DNA of 64,000 nucleotides, from NCBI GenBank assembly GCA_027563935.2, contig CM050449.1, positions 45,172,507-45,236,506 on the forward strand. Reading direction: 5' to 3'. This DNA is from Costus lasius (Eukaryota > Streptophyta > Magnoliopsida > Zingiberales > Costaceae). This document shows positions 1 to 12,777 of this stretch, piece by piece (positions within the stretch are counted from its first letter, which is position 1; every line of letters starts with the position of its first letter). The position numbers and the translations under genes were made by a program. Under the pieces are notes generated by a model. That model was not told where the DNA came from. It saw only the letters and a list, made by a program, of their open reading frames with translations, and made no database searches.

Positions 1-1391
1 TTAGAACCTACCAGCATGTCAAGCATGTCATCCAATCTTGGGATGGGAAATCTATACTTGATGGTTATCCTGTTCATGGCCCTACAGTCTATACACATGC
101 GCCAGCTTCCATCCTTCTTTGGGGTAAGAAGGGCGGGTACTGCACACGGGCTAAGGCTTTCCCTAATGAAACCCTTGTCTAACAGTTCATCTACTTGTCT
201 TTTGAGCTCTTGATCCTCAGTAGGGTTCATCCTATAGTGGGGTAAGTGTGGGAGAGTAGAACCCGGGACAAGGTCTATGGCATGTTGGATTTCTCTAAGG
301 GGTGGTAATCCATTGGGAAGTTCTTCCCTGGTGAGCTCAGAGTACCCTGAGAGTAGGGACTCAACTTCTTTGGGTATGGGTGACTCCTCATCTGGGTTGG
401 TTTCCTTAATGACTAAGGAGTACACTTGCTTGGACTCTAAGCAGTCTTGGGTAAAGGCACGGGACCTTATGAGTTGGATGGTCGGTTTAGGTTCCTTAGG
501 TTCCTCTATCCTACCCTTGTTGGTGGCAGCCTTGAGTTCCTTAGGCATGGAAGGCTTCAGTTTGATCTTTTGCCCGTCATGGCTAAAGACATAGGTGTTA
601 GTCCGACCGTAGTGGATAACATCCATATCGTATAACCACGGGCGACCGAGTAAGACTTGGGCGACATCCATGGTTATGACGTCACACCAAATCTTGCCTT
701 GGTAGATGGCAAACTGAAGGGGCACTAAGCACCTATGGGTGACTGGGACGCTAGATTGATTGACCCAGGATATGCTATAGGGATTGGGGTGCGGTTCTAC
801 CTTAAGGTTGAATTTTACTAAGGCTGTGTGAGAGACCGCGTTCAGACTACTTCCCCCATCTATCACTACTTTGCACATGTTGCCATTGCATTTCGTGTAG
901 GTGTGGAAAATACTGGTCCTACGCCAGTCCTCGGTTGGGGTAGGTTTGATTAGGGTGCACCTAACCACTCCTAATGTGTCGTGGGTTTGTTCTTCACTAC
1001 TATCATAAGCTAGTTCTTCCCAAACCGTACAACCAGAGTCAGGGTTATGGATTTCCTCATGGTTTTCCTCATAGGTTTCTTCATGTTTTTACTCACCTAA
1101 GTACAGGACTCTCTTGGGACAGTCTTTCATATAGTGTCCTACTTGGTTGCAAGCATGGCAAGTGACTCTAGGTTCTTGGACGGTCCTAGGTCTAGAGGGT
1201 GTTGGTGATGGGGCTTTGGGTTGAGAGCTAGAGGGACTTGAGGAGGGCGCCTTAGGGTAAGTTCTAGGGGAACTTAACTCTCTCCTAAAGGCTCTCTTTA
1301 TGTTTTCCTCTACCTCTAAGGCTCTTTGGTAGGCGACTTCCCTAGACTCTATTTGGAAATAGGTCATTCCCCTTTTGATCTCGGGTCTAAG
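1..1391 (-). pseudogene. Ty3/gypsy gag-pol, part downstream of the element A insertion
   Basis: This is the downstream half of a gypsy polyprotein, read leftwards and cut by the window edge. It holds the end of Gag, a CCHC zinc knuckle (C-x2-C-x4-H-x4-C, 1119-1160), a retropepsin region with an IDGGSS-type active site near 853-872, and the beginning of reverse transcriptase with a PKKDGSWRMC motif near 95-130. The frame has a TAA at 1089-1091 just after the knuckle and is otherwise open to the edge as far as I translated it. The upstream Gag half lies at 10475-11173; the two halves were separated when copia A inserted at CTAAG. A functional product is unlikely because of the stop and the insertion. 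Confidence 0.9.
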
Positions 1392-3068
1392 TGAAAGTCC
1401 CCTAGAACAAGGGGGGGCGAAACCCTAATAGGAGGCGCAACAAAACTCTAGCGGAATCTAGGGTTTCTAACAGGATCGCATAGCATGTAATATATTCAAC
1501 TTTCAATGAAAAGCGATTCTTACCATTGCCATCGCTTAGATGGTGTCTTGGAAGGAAAGGCGCAAATGCTCCTTCTCCTAAGGTGACGCACACAATTGAT
1601 GTCGCCTACTCTTCTCTTGGTGCTCCTTGTGCTAGCAAGGCTCCAAGAGGTCCTTGTCGTATGGAAGGGAAGAGAATCCTTTGCTTGGCGATTTCTTCCT
1701 TCTCCTTTTTCGTCAACCTCTTCACCACTCTCAAGAGAGCTTGTTGGCGACGAGAGATGAGGAGAGACGAGAGATGAAAGCGTCTTAGGCGTGAACGTGA
1801 GGCGTTCCCACGTTTAGAAGTCATGGCTTCTAAATTTAGTAAACCCCAAACGTTCATGCGATCAAGGGTTCACCCCATGCGCAAACTCATCTTCTCTTGT
1901 ACCATGCGCTCACTCAATGAGCCGGTTCAATTTGGTTTGGTTCAAAGACCAATCAACCCAAGCCATTAGTCCAGATCCGATTAAACCCTAAGGCTCTTGA
2001 TCTGACCGTCGATCTCTTGATGCTGCTGATCTCACTGATCTAGCATCCATTCTCTCGATCGAAGCTTACCGATCTCAAGCCCTAATCAATCAAACATGAT
2101 CAGACCAGATCTCACTTACAATCAGAGATTAAATCCCTTTAAACTAAACCTGAATAATTCAGTCCACACGATCTGACTTAAGTAAGCCATATCATCAAAT
2201 TGTGCGACCCTGAGGGTTTCCTTTAAATGTCGGTAACGATAACTCACGTTATCACGATCAGTGAGGGGTATCTAGCAATACATCATTGTCTCCTGATATA
2301 AAGGAAAGAGTCTTCCAAGACTACACCCAAACCACAGCACAAGTGTGAATCAACTCACAAGGCATACATGTTTCCTTTTCCACTGGATGTTCTTATTGGA
2401 CAAGCGTGTCAAGCTTGTAACTCCAATATGATGAGCATGATTAGATCAGATGAACATAGTCACCTGGGTATGGCCATACTCTTTTCTCAATCATCTCATC
2501 CAGGGGCCCTTTAGAACATCACACTCCAATTAAGGAGACGGCAATCCTATGTCTATCACTAGTGCCCTAACCTGACTCAAGCTCACCATCCAAGATAGTC
2601 TATAATCATTATGTTTCAAATGATATTGAACTACCTCAAAACAATGACATTCATCATTTAGAAACACAAGTGATCTCAAGTTAGAGGACATGTGCCACTT
2701 GTTGCAATCAAGGATTATTCACATTGTGACAAGCAATTGAATAACCTAGTAGGGTCTGTCCAGTACATCCAATGTACCCATGAGTCTACATCTTATTCCA
2801 TGCTCGAAGCATCCTATAAGATTAGAACACATATTAGTCTTAACCATATCAAGGCTGTCTCATGTTCACCAAGATATCTCGACTAAGGACTTTATAGCAT
2901 GTCAGCCCAGCTGAACAGCTGTGAGACATTATTCAGAAGTACACTTATTGCAGCAGACAATGTAACAAACTGAATAACAACCATGCCTTTATAAACATAA
3001 GAGTTTATTACATGATACTGATACATTCCCAAGGCCTCAAACATTAGCCTTAAGGGCATACCCCAACA
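1392..3068 (-). repeat. 3' LTR of copia A
   Basis: In element sense it begins TGTTGGGGTATGCCC and ends CTTTCA. It shares near-identical sequence over its full length with 8788-10469. Its G tract (element-sense C tract) near the outer end is 7 bases here and 11 in the sister LTR. The gag-pol frame reads into it because the normal stop is lost. Confidence 0.96.
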
Positions 3069-6000
3069 ATCTCCCACTTGCAATTAATCCAATGGTTGAG
3101 AAATCTCAAACCCATATTATTACAGTGCTTCTCATGCTTCTGCTGCGCCAGAGGCTTGGTAAGCGGGTCTGCCAGATTGTCATCTGTATGAACCTTGCAG
3201 ACTTTGATCTCGCCACGATCTATGATCTCCCGGATCAAGTGAAACCGTCTCTGTATGTGCTTGGACTTCTGGTGCGACCGTGGTTCCTTTGCTTGTGCGA
3301 TTGCTCCAGTGTTATCACAGAAGATAACCAAAGGATCTGCACTCGAAGGAACAACACCAAGTTCTCTCACGAACTTACGAATCCACACTGCCTCCTTGGA
3401 TGCTTCCGAGGCTGCAACATACTCGGCTTCTGTTGTGGAATCAGCAACAGTTGACTGTTTGAAACTTTTCCACACCACTGCTCCTCCATTCAAGCTAAAA
3501 ACATAGCCTGATTGCGATCGGAAATCATCCTGGTCAGACTGGAACGAAGCGTCAGTATATCCTTCAATACTGAGTTCTTCCTGACCACCATATATCAAGA
3601 ACATATCTTTGGTCCTCCGTAGATATTTTAAAATGTTCTTGACCGCAATCCAGTGTGCCTGACCTGGATTACTTTGGAACCGACTGGTCACGCTTAACCC
3701 GTAAGCGACGTCTGGGCGAGTACACAACATCGCATACATAATGGACCCAATAGCCGAAGCATAAGGCGTATTGTCCATTTCATCTTTCTCAGTGTGTGTT
3801 TGTGGACACTGACTCTTCGAAAGATTCAGACCATGTCTGACTGGAAGATATCCTCTTTTAGAATTCTCTAAATGAAATCTCTCCAGGACTTTATCGATGT
3901 AAGTACTCTGGCACAGCCCGAGAAGCCTCTTAGATCTATCCCTGTAGATCTTCACACCTAATACATAGGCTGCTTCTCCTAGATCTTTCATCTGGAAACA
4001 CTTTCTTAACCATGCCTTAACCGCATGCATTTCAGGAATGTCATTTCCAATGATCAAGATATCATCGACGTAGAGGACTAGGAAAGTAATCACGCTCCCA
4101 CTAAACCTCTTATATACACACGGGTCATCCTCGTTCTTGATGAAACCAAACTCAGAGATTGATTCATCAAAACGAATATTCCAGCTTCTTGATGCTTATT
4201 TAAGTCCATAAATAGACTTCTTTAACTTGCATATCTTATGACGATCTGATGGATTAGTGAAACCTTCTGGTTGTGTCATATACACATCCTCATCCAGATT
4301 TCCATTAAGGAAAGCTGTCTTCACATCCATCTGCCAGATCTCATAATCATAATATGCAGCTATCGCGAAAAGAATCCGAATAGACTTAAACATGGCTACA
4401 GGTGAGAAAGTTTCATCATAATCTATCCCGTAGATTTGTTTGAAACCTTTCGCAACTAGCCTGCCTTTATAGGTAACCACGTTACCATCCATGTCAATCT
4501 TCTTCTTGAAGATCCATTTACAGCCTATAGGGATAACTCCCGGAGGCGGATCAACCAAATCCCAGACTTGGTTATCTGACATGGAGTCCATCTCGGCGTG
4601 CATAGCTTCAAGCCATCTCGCTGACTCCGGTCCACTGACCGCATCCGCATAAGTGAGGGGTTCATCATTATCAATGATGTAGACTCCGTCATAGCGCTCA
4701 GGCTGTCGACGGATCCTTCCCGATCTTCGCGGTTCCCGTGATATCTGAGCCTCAGGTTGTTTAATAACCTGATCCACCGGCTCAGGCTCATCCAACTGTG
4801 CTTGACTACTTTGTCCTTCCTCTGGATTCTCATCCAGCTTTATTTCTCTCCCACTGGCCTCTTGCAGAAGAAACTCCTTCTCAAGAAATATGGCCGTCCG
4901 AGCAACAAATACCTTGTTCTCTTTGGGATCGAAGATATAATAACCCTTAGTTTCCTTAGGGTAACCGACAAAGATACATTTGTCAGATCTGCTCTCTAGT
5001 TTCCCAGAGGCGAGCTTTTTGACATAAGCTTCGCAGCCCCAGATCCTGATAAATGTCAAGCTCGGCTGTTTCCCATACCATAACTCATATGGAGTCTTAG
5101 AAACTGCCTTGGATGGCACTCGATTTAGTACCTTTGCAGCTGTCTCCAGTGCAAATCCCCAAAAGGAATATGGAAGAGTAGCCTGACTCATCATAGAACG
5201 AACCATATCAAGTAACGTTCTATTTCTCCTCTCGGACACACCATTCCATTGCGGTGTTCCTGGCGGAGTGAGCTGTGAGATAATCCCACACTCCTTCAGA
5301 TAGTCAGTAAACGCATGACTCAAGTATTCTCCACCTCGATCAGAACGAAGTGCCTTGATATTTTGGCCTAGCTGATTCTGTACTTCATTCTTGAACTCTT
5401 TGAACTTGTCAAAAGATTCACTTTTATGTCTCATCAGATAGACATAACCATACCTACTAAAATCATCAGTAAAGGTAATGAAGTACTGATAGCCACCTCT
5501 GGCATGTTTACCAAATGGCCCACACACATCACTGTGTATAAGGTCAAGTAAACCTGAAGCCCTTTGACCTTTGTTAGAAAAAGGTGGCTTCGTCATTTTA
5601 CCCATTAAACAAGCCTTGCATGTATCAATCTCCTCATAGGAGAATGATCCCAGCAGTCCATGATCATGCAACCGCTTAATGCGCTTCTTGTTAATATGGC
5701 CTAAACGACTATGCCATAGCAAGGTGCTGTCATCAGCATACTTGGCTTTCTTAATATCAATCTTGTGTATAGAACATTCTATGTCCAACATGAATAACCC
5801 ATTGTTAATTGAACCAGTAGCATAAACAATATTATCAAAAGATAAAACACACTTTGAAATATTGCATTCAAAGGAAAATCCCTTCCTGACAAGAGCAGGA
5901 ATGGAGATAATATTCTTAGTAATGCTGGGAACAAAGTAACAACTGTTTAGTTCTAATACAAGCCCAGATGGCAAAGAGATGAAATAGTCTCCTACAGCAA

Positions 6001-6973
6001 CAGCAGCAACCCGTGCCCCGTTTCCAACTTGTAGGTCCACCTCATGCTGTCCCATCTGTCTTCTTCTCTTGAGTTCCTGTACATTTGAACAAATGTGAAC
6101 TCCACATGCAGTGTCCAACACCCATGATAAAGAAGAAGATGAAACCATGACTTCCGTCACGTATATACCTGAGCCAGAAGCGATGCTTCCCCTCTTATCT
6201 CCTTGGAGCGCTTTACAGTCCTTTTTCCAGTGACCCAGCTGGCCATAGTGGAAACATCTGTATTCCTTTGACCGCTTAACTTTTTGCTTCAGAGCCTTGC
6301 TGTAACTCTTGACAGGGGCCTTGCCCTTCTTCCCCTTCTTCTTGTTCCTAGAAGGAACCATTAAGACAGAGGTCGAAGGCTTTCCCTTCAGAGTCTCCTC
6401 AGTAGTCAAGAGCATATTCAGCAGCTCTGCCGGAGTACAATCGATTTTGTTCATATTAAAGTTAATAATGAAAGCATCGAAAGAGGGCGGGAGAGACTGT
6501 AGAATAATGTCTACAGCAAGCTCCTGGTTGATGGTATGCCCCAGTTTCTCTAGAGCCTCCTTGTGCCCAATCATCTTGAGCACGTGAGCTCCCACTGGGC
6601 TCCCTTCAGCCAGTTTGCTCTGAAAGAACAGCTTTGTCAGATTATAGCGTTCTGTCCTCGCCTGTGCAGCATACAGCATCTTGAGGTTTGCTATCATGTC
6701 TATTGCAGACATATCCTCATGCTGACGCTGCAGCGGTGGCGTCATAGACGCTAGCATCAGGCAAGCGACATCAATGCTATCATTGACGTGCTTTTCATAA
6801 GCTTCCCGAACCGCCCTTGCGGCGTTCGGAGCGGGCTGAGGCGGTATCGCCGTCTCGAGGACATACAGTTTCCTCTCTGCCTTAAGAACAATCTTAAGGT
6901 GTCCGAACCAGTCTGAGAAGTTTGGCCCAGCAAACTTCTCTCTTTCCAGTAGGGATCGCACATTGAAGCTCAT
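3050..6973 (-). pseudogene. copia A gag-pol, one nonsense codon and stop loss
   Basis: The frame starts at the ATG at 6971-6973 and runs Gag (UBN2-like), CCHC knuckle, DTA-type protease, HHCC/DD35E integrase, RT and RNase H. A TAA at 4196-4198 replaces a Gln codon in the RT region (CAA in sister copies), cutting the product to 925 residues before the YVDD catalytic motif. RT and RNase H continue in the same frame to 3050. The usual TAG after the final Asn-His is TGG here (3089-3091), so the frame runs on through the polypurine tract into the 3' LTR and stops at 3050-3052. The first conserved Cys of the knuckle appears intact, but the second is Tyr (CFHYGQ), unlike all other copies. Confidence 0.93.
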
Positions 6974-8787
6974 GGTGTTCGTTGCTGCAGGAATCTATAG
7001 CAATGCAAGAACAGCAAGGTCAGTATCAATGTAAAGAATCAATTTAGGACTTAAGAATGATTCTTTTTCTCACTATTTTATCTGGCTAAAAAATCCAGCA
7101 AAACAGCCCGAAAGAGTAGAACTCTTTTAGTGAGATGGGATCCAGATTTCATACTTGGTCTCCGCGTCCCGCTCAGGCGAGATAAGATGCACAGAGAGTA
7201 CAAGCACTAATTTCTGGTAGGCAGTCCCTGCCAATCGCCAACCCGTGCGATTCCCCTTCATCTGGGCAATCCAGCAGACTGTGCCAACTGAGTTGGTACA
7301 ACACAATCTCTGACCCCACAGATGGCTGCCTCCATGTGCTACCATATGCGCCACATATGTAGCCTACATGGTCAAGCTGACCCGACCTACTCCCTGGACC
7401 ACCACGTGCTATGCTGAGCAATGAGAACCGATAAATCCCTTCTCTGTAACACGCAGGTGTAATCCCGCACCGTCTGAAGGTAGATGGACGTGCCCACTGA
7501 GTGGGTACAACACGGCTCCAACGATAATCAGAACAGTGAGGTTTCGCGTCAGAAGGCATACGAGCTTGATATTTTAGCGTTGGATTTTAACGGTCTTTTA
7601 TCTTCTTCACTATCATGCAATTCCTATGGTGATAGCAGAAGATAAATAAATCATGCTATTCTACTTATTTAAACAATAAATGAAAGCATGGATCTTATGT
7701 GGTAAAAGCCCATAGCCTAAGTAAGACCTTAATTAACTTAAGTCTTCACTTGCTTTTCTTCATGGGTCTTGTAGCTGCTCATTTGGCCCAACCTAGGGCC
7801 CAAGCGCCATTTGCAGCTCAGGTGCGCCTACCAGGGAAAATGCGCCTGTCCCAGAGTCGAACCCTGGACCTCCCACCTGGTCAAGCCACTGCTGCATGCG
7901 CCTCTGCCAAGTGTGCTCTGTGCTCTTGTCTGATTAACTTACAAATTAATCTATCTAGACAAGATTGACACGCAGGTCAATTACACTTTATAAATTAAAT
8001 ACAATGTGATACTCAGATCACAATAATTAATTTACAACTTTAAATTCCAGGCACGCAGGCCCCAGCACAGCACACATTAAATATGGGCAGCCCACATAAG
8101 AATAAATAAACAAACATAGGCATCAATCAACATGTGATCCAATCATGAAAATTAAATTTTGAAAAACCCCATAGGCATCAATTTTAATTTCCTTATTTGC
8201 CCTACAACCTTACAACGGTCCATTACTAGGGATCCACTCAGCCAACCTAGTCAGATCCACTGCCCTTGCATGCACCAAGTCCTAACTGACTTGAGTCGAC
8301 CAAAAGGTCAACCATGCATGCGCCAGGGCCGAACAACCCTCATGAGATCTGGCAAGCGGGTGTGACCCCGGGCCTAACTCATGTGTGTTCACTAGTCGTC
8401 TCAATCAGACATCACTACACGCCTGTCTGCAGTCGACCTATAGCCACCAGGTGCTATCGCACAGGTGCTATCTGGTCAACCCATCAAGGCTGTCAGATGA
8501 TCTGATCAGACTGTCTGGATCTCACCTAGGGGATGACTTCAACCCTAATAACCCGTCTAAGGGTTTAAAGCAGGGCCTTAGATCTATAATGAGTCGCGCA
8601 TGTATCATAAGTTTTTGAGAAAACATACATATGCGCCAACAAGAAAACATGCGCCTAGGAGAAAAACATCTCTAACAAGCATGTAAACTTCGCTTATCAA
8701 AACTAGCGCATGTAACATATAGATCATTGCATAGGATCACAAAGAAAGCAAACATATTATCATGCAATAACCGGCTCTGATACCAAT
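6974..8787 (-). promoter_or_regulatory. copia A PBS and untranslated leader
   Basis: The primer-binding site (TGGTATCAGAGC in element sense, about 8775-8786) lies directly inside the 5' LTR and matches the 3' end of initiator-Met tRNA. The 1.8-kb leader has no long open frame. It holds the stem-loop array and tRNA-like module (7854-8061), a pair of UCA-triloop hairpins (7493-7505 and 7284-7296), and before gag a branch-point-like TACTGAC with a pyrimidine-rich stretch and AG, as in the other copies. Confidence 0.85.
7854..8061 (-). other. leader stem-loop array and tRNA-like module, copy A
   Basis: In element order: SL-a GGC/GCC stem with loop CTGCGT (8050-8061); SL-b TGTGAT/ATCACA stem with loop CTGAGT (8005-8022); SL-c ATTGAC/GTCAAT stem with loop CTGCGT (7964-7981); SL-d long hairpin (7925-7963) with one inner mismatch. 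The tRNA-like module follows, with an A-box match (7899-7909) and B-box match GGTTCGACTC (7854-7863). The stems and matches are read directly; function is inferred. Confidence 0.7.
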
Positions 8788-10469
8788 TGAAAGTCCCCTA
8801 GAACAAGGGGGGGGGGGCGAAACCCTAATAGGAGGCGCAACAAAACTCTAGCGGAATCTAGGGTTTCTAACAGGATCGCATAGCATGTAATATATTCAAC
8901 TTTCAATGAAAAGCGATTCTTACCATTGCCATCGCTTAGATGGTGTCTTGGAAGGAAAGGCGCAAATGCTCCTTCTCCTAAGGTGACGCACACAATTGAT
9001 GTCACCTACTCTTCTCTTGGTGCTCCTTGTGCTAGCAAGGCTCTAAGAGGTCCTTGTCGTATGGAAGGGAAGAGAATCCTTTGCTTGGCGATTTCTTCCT
9101 TCTCCTTTTTCGTCAACCTCTTCACCACTCTCAAGAGAGCTTGTTGGCGACGAGAGATGAGGAGAGACGAGAGATGAAAGCGTCTTAGGCGTGAACGTGA
9201 GGCGTTCCCACGTTTAGAAGTCATGGCTTCTAAATTTAGTAAACCCCAAACGTTCATGCGATCATGGGTTCACCCCATGCGCAAACTCATCTTCTCTTGA
9301 TCCATGCGCTCACTCAATGAGCCAGTTCAATTTGGTTTGGTTCAAAGACCAATCAACCCAAGCCATTAGTCCAGATCCTATTAAACCCTAAGGCTCTTGA
9401 TCTGACCGTCGATCTCTTGATGCTACTGATCTCACTGATCTAGCATCCATTCTCTCGATCGAAGCTTACCGATCTCAAGCCCTAATCAATCAAACATGAT
9501 CAGACCAGATCTCACTTACAATCAGAGATTAAATCCCTTTAAACTGAACCTGAATAATTCAGTCCACACGATCTGACTTAAGTAAGCCATATCATCAAAT
9601 TGTGCGACCCTGAGGGTTTCCTTTAAATGTCGGTAACGATAACTCACGTTATCACGATCAGTGAGGGGTATCTAGCAACACATCACTGTCTCCCAATATA
9701 AAGGAAAGAGTCTTCCAAGACTACACCCAAACCACAGCACAAGTGTGAATCAACTCACAAGGCATACATGTTTCCTTTGCCACTGGATGTTCTTATTGGA
9801 CAAGCGTGTCAAGCTTGTAACTCCAATATGATGAGCATGATTAGATCAGATGAACATAGTCACCTGGGTATGGCCATACTCTTTTCTCAATCATCTCATC
9901 CAGGGGGCCCTTTAGAACATCACACTCCAATTAAGGAGACGGCAATCCTATGTCTATCACTAGTGCCCTAACCTGACTCAAGCTCACCATCCAAGATAGT
10001 CTATAATCATTATGTTTCAAATGATATTGAACTACCTCAAAACAATGACAATCATCATTTAGAAACACAAGTGATCTCAAGTCAGAGGACATGTGCCACT
10101 TGTTGCAATCAAGGATTATTCACATTGTGACAAGCAATTGAATAACCTAGTAGGGTCTGTCCAGTACATCCAATGTACCCATGAGTCTACATCTTATTCC
10201 ATGCTCGAAGCATCCTATAAGATTAGAACACATATTAGTCTTAACCATATCAAGGCTGTCTCATGTTCACCAAGATATCTCGACTAAGGACTTTATAGCA
10301 TGTCAGCCCAGCTGAACAGCTGTGAGACATTATTCAGAAGTACACTTATTGCAGCAGACAATGTAACAAACTGAATAACAACCATGCCTTTATAAACATA
10401 AGAGTTTATTACATGATACTGATACATTCCCAAGGCCTCAAACATTAGCCTTAAGGGCATACCCCAACA
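8788..10469 (-). repeat. 5' LTR of copia A
   Basis: This 1,682-bp LTR pairs with 1392-3068. A hairpin TTTAGAAG/CTTCTAAA with a six-base loop lies at 9213-9234 (sister 1813-1834). A palindrome GATAAC-TCAC-GTTATC lies at 9638-9653. It is followed on the right by the CTAAG target duplication and gypsy Gag. Confidence 0.96.
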
Positions 10470-10474
10470 CTAAG

Positions 10475-11173
10475 TCCATTCTTGTACCTACTAAGGGAGA
10501 CATGGGGTTCCTCATGGATGCCACTCCTTAAAAGGAGTTCATCAAACCTAGTGGTGTATTCGGTGACATTTAGGCTACCTTGGACTAGGCTCATGGCTTC
10601 ATCAATAATCTTAAGTTGGAAATAGGGAGGGACATATTTTTCCCTAAGTTTGTCTCGCATGTCTTCCCATCTCTCAATAGGAGGGCTCCTAAACAACTCT
10701 ATGTTCTTCTCTATGCTTGTCCAGTATAACCTAGCAGTACCTTCTAAGAGGCATCGGGTGAACCTAACCTTGGATTGACTAGGCATCATGCTCCAGTCAA
10801 AATACCGTTCGAGTTTATCTACCCAATCTAAGAATTCTCTGGGGTCAAGGGAACCACTAAAGGTTGGTGGTGAGAGTTTGATGTTGCGTTGCACTTCATC
10901 CTCTCTAGGTCTGTGGTAGGGTTGAGCACGTGGCTCATTCCACTCAGGGTCTTGGTCCTCCCTAGGATGATCTCTATTGTTTTGGGTGGGTGGTTCTAGG
11001 ATGGGTCCACTTGAGGTGCGACTAGGGGTTCTAGAACCTCTATTTGTCTCTAGGTTTTGCATCCTTGTTTCCATTTGGTCAAACCTCTCTATCATCATCT
11101 GATACATCCTATCAATTCTGTCAGGTTCATTTTCAGGGTGGTTATTGTAATTTGCACCAGATCTAGTAGTCAT
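10475..11173 (-). pseudogene. Ty3/gypsy Gag, N-terminal part
   Basis: An open frame from the ATG at 11171-11173 encodes a basic N-terminus (MTTRSG), a stretch that looks like a short coiled coil (RMYQMMIERFDQMETRMQ), a Pro/Arg-rich linker and a retrotransposon Gag core (motifs such as FSGSLDP, FLDWVDKLERYFDW and LEGTARLYW). The frame enters copia A's LTR at 10469 and ends there with residues that belong to the LTR. Without A, the frame would continue into the zinc-knuckle part at 1391 leftwards, since the CTAAG repeat keeps the codon phase. This is the Gag of the same gypsy copy. Confidence 0.92.
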
Positions 11174-11356
11174 TGTGGTAGTAGTTTTGAAAACAAAAGT
11201 AGTTTTGAAAATAAGGCTGCTAAAAGTATTATGATAAGTATAGTAGCAGATTATGAAATCACTTCTTTAAAACACCTAGGTCCAAGAAAAGTCTTAGAAG
11301 TTGAAAATTAGTTTTGAGGCTAAAATTCTATTCTAAGATAGGCTCTGATACCAAAC
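11174..11356 (-). promoter_or_regulatory. gypsy leader and primer-binding site
   Basis: A short leader lies between the gypsy 5' LTR and gag. The PBS (TTGGTATCAGAGCC in element sense, about 11341-11354) lies two bases inside the LTR end and matches initiator-Met tRNA. No other structure was seen. Confidence 0.8.
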
Positions 11357-12769
11357 TGATGGAGGGGGATCACTCACAAGTAAGGGTGCATTCAAACAAC
11401 GCTTTGAGAAAATAATTTTTTGTATTTTTAGATAAAACCCGAATTTACTCTAACGAAGTTGGAAAATATTTTTGTATTTTATAAGTAGAAGAAAACGACA
11501 CTAAACTATTTAGACTACCAAAAGACATAGCAATTAAACTACAAATTGAAAGACTAGTAGGAATACTCACAGTGCGATCCTTGAGCATAGAAGGATCGTA
11601 TCGTCCCGATCTTCAACGGTCCTACTCTGATGGAAGGTATTGCATCATTACAAACAAGCACAGACAAACGAGATCCGCACACACCACGGATTCATATTAC
11701 AAAGCAAAACTAAGGGGGAGGTTAAGCCTCACAAGTTCCCTTAACACTTTAACTAAGGAGAAAGAGGGGGAAAGAAGGAAGCCTTGCGCTTAGGGAAAGA
11801 TTCCTCCAACTCCTTGCGTCACCTTCAAATGAAATTCAGATTAGTGTAGGGTCAAGTTCTAAAAACTATAGATGGAAGAGGGGAAAGAACTTAGCCGATA
11901 TTGAAGTCTTGTTGGTGTTGCCTTCATGCTAGCCGAAAGTGAAAGAACTATGAAGAGTCTTTGTTGCTGCCGAGATCAAGGTGGATGAGATCCTTTAGAG
12001 CCTCACCAAGAGTAAGCAAAGTCCTTCAAGGTTGGATGCGTTGAGAGCTTGAGAAGAAGGGGGGGAGAAGGGAAAGGGCTCGGCCCTTTAGAGGAGAAGA
12101 GAGGTAGAAACTTCTTTAGGCGACACAAGCACCAATGCTAACACAAGGATTCTTTTCACTAGGCAACTAATAGACAAAGAGAGGGGAGGTTACAATTTAT
12201 AGGCTCAACAAGCCATGGGCAAGGGTGACATTTCACCCTAGGCGCAAATCACAACATTATGGAGGAAATTAATGCTCAATAAAAACATTTCCATCCTCAA
12301 TTTCGAATTTCAAATTCTTTCTTTCTTGTAGCCGAATTCTCTTGGGCTCCTTCCTTCTTTGCTTGGATGAGATGGCGCCTCTTGCATTGGATTCATTTGA
12401 ATTCGAAAAACTTCCTTCAAGATGCATGGCCGGCTAGAGGCTTCCAAAGGTGGCTCCACAAATTGGGGATCTAGATGATGATCCCTTGATTTGTGGATCT
12501 AGATTGATCCTTGATGGCTAGGCGCATTGATGGCCCTTCACTTGGCAATTTGTGGGCTGGTTTCTCTCATTCGAAATCTTCTTCATATTAGGTGGCGCCT
12601 TGGTTAATTTGGAAGGTGGAGTTGCATTCATTGTAAGCGACTTCAACTTGAAGTCTTTAGTTGAAGTAGTTGAAGTGCCTCCTTCCATAATTGGAGCTTT
12701 ACTTGAGTGGCTTAGCTTGAGCTTCCTAGCTTCCCTTGAGCTGGGCTATAACCTGCCCAATTATTGACA
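11357..12769 (-). repeat. 5' LTR of the gypsy element
   Basis: The inner edge is fixed by the PBS: element-sense sequence ends CCTCCATCA at 11357. The outer edge is placed near 12769, where the element-sense sequence starts TGTCAATAATTGGGC, only a few bases from the family H LTR. The other LTR is outside the window, so the outer edge and target duplication cannot be confirmed. No coding sequence is seen in this stretch. Confidence 0.65.
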
Positions 12770-12777
12770 CAAAAACC

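Larger units (their letters stand above)
1392..10469 (-). mobile_element. Ty1/copia element A (complete, family 1)
   Basis: This is a complete 9,078-bp minus-strand element. It has two LTRs (1392-3068 and 8788-10469) starting TG and ending CA in either reading, a PBS directly inside the right LTR, a long leader, one gag-pol frame and a polypurine tract (AAGTGGGAGA in element sense) next to the left LTR. The same five bases, CTAAG, lie at 1387-1391 and 10470-10474 as the target-site duplication. It sits inside the Gag frame of a gypsy element. The two LTRs differ at few positions by eye, so the insertion is fairly recent. Confidence 0.97.

Noticed and set aside
1606..1857. Other short frames within LTRs (for example 1606-1857, 9006-9257, 38637-39005, 53085-53546).
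   Set aside because: They lie in the variable LTR segment, differ in frame and content between subfamilies, and have no recognisable domain.
2692..2886. A 64-codon frame antisense to the element recurs in ten of the twelve LTRs (for example 2692-2886, 15485-15679, 36104-36298, 54228-54422).
   Set aside because: The differences between copies that I can see are mostly amino-acid changing (IKD, IKE, FKD, NKD, YKD; KAV, KVV, RAV), E has it broken, and the F 5' LTR lacks the region. Conservation is explained by shared recent ancestry of the LTRs.
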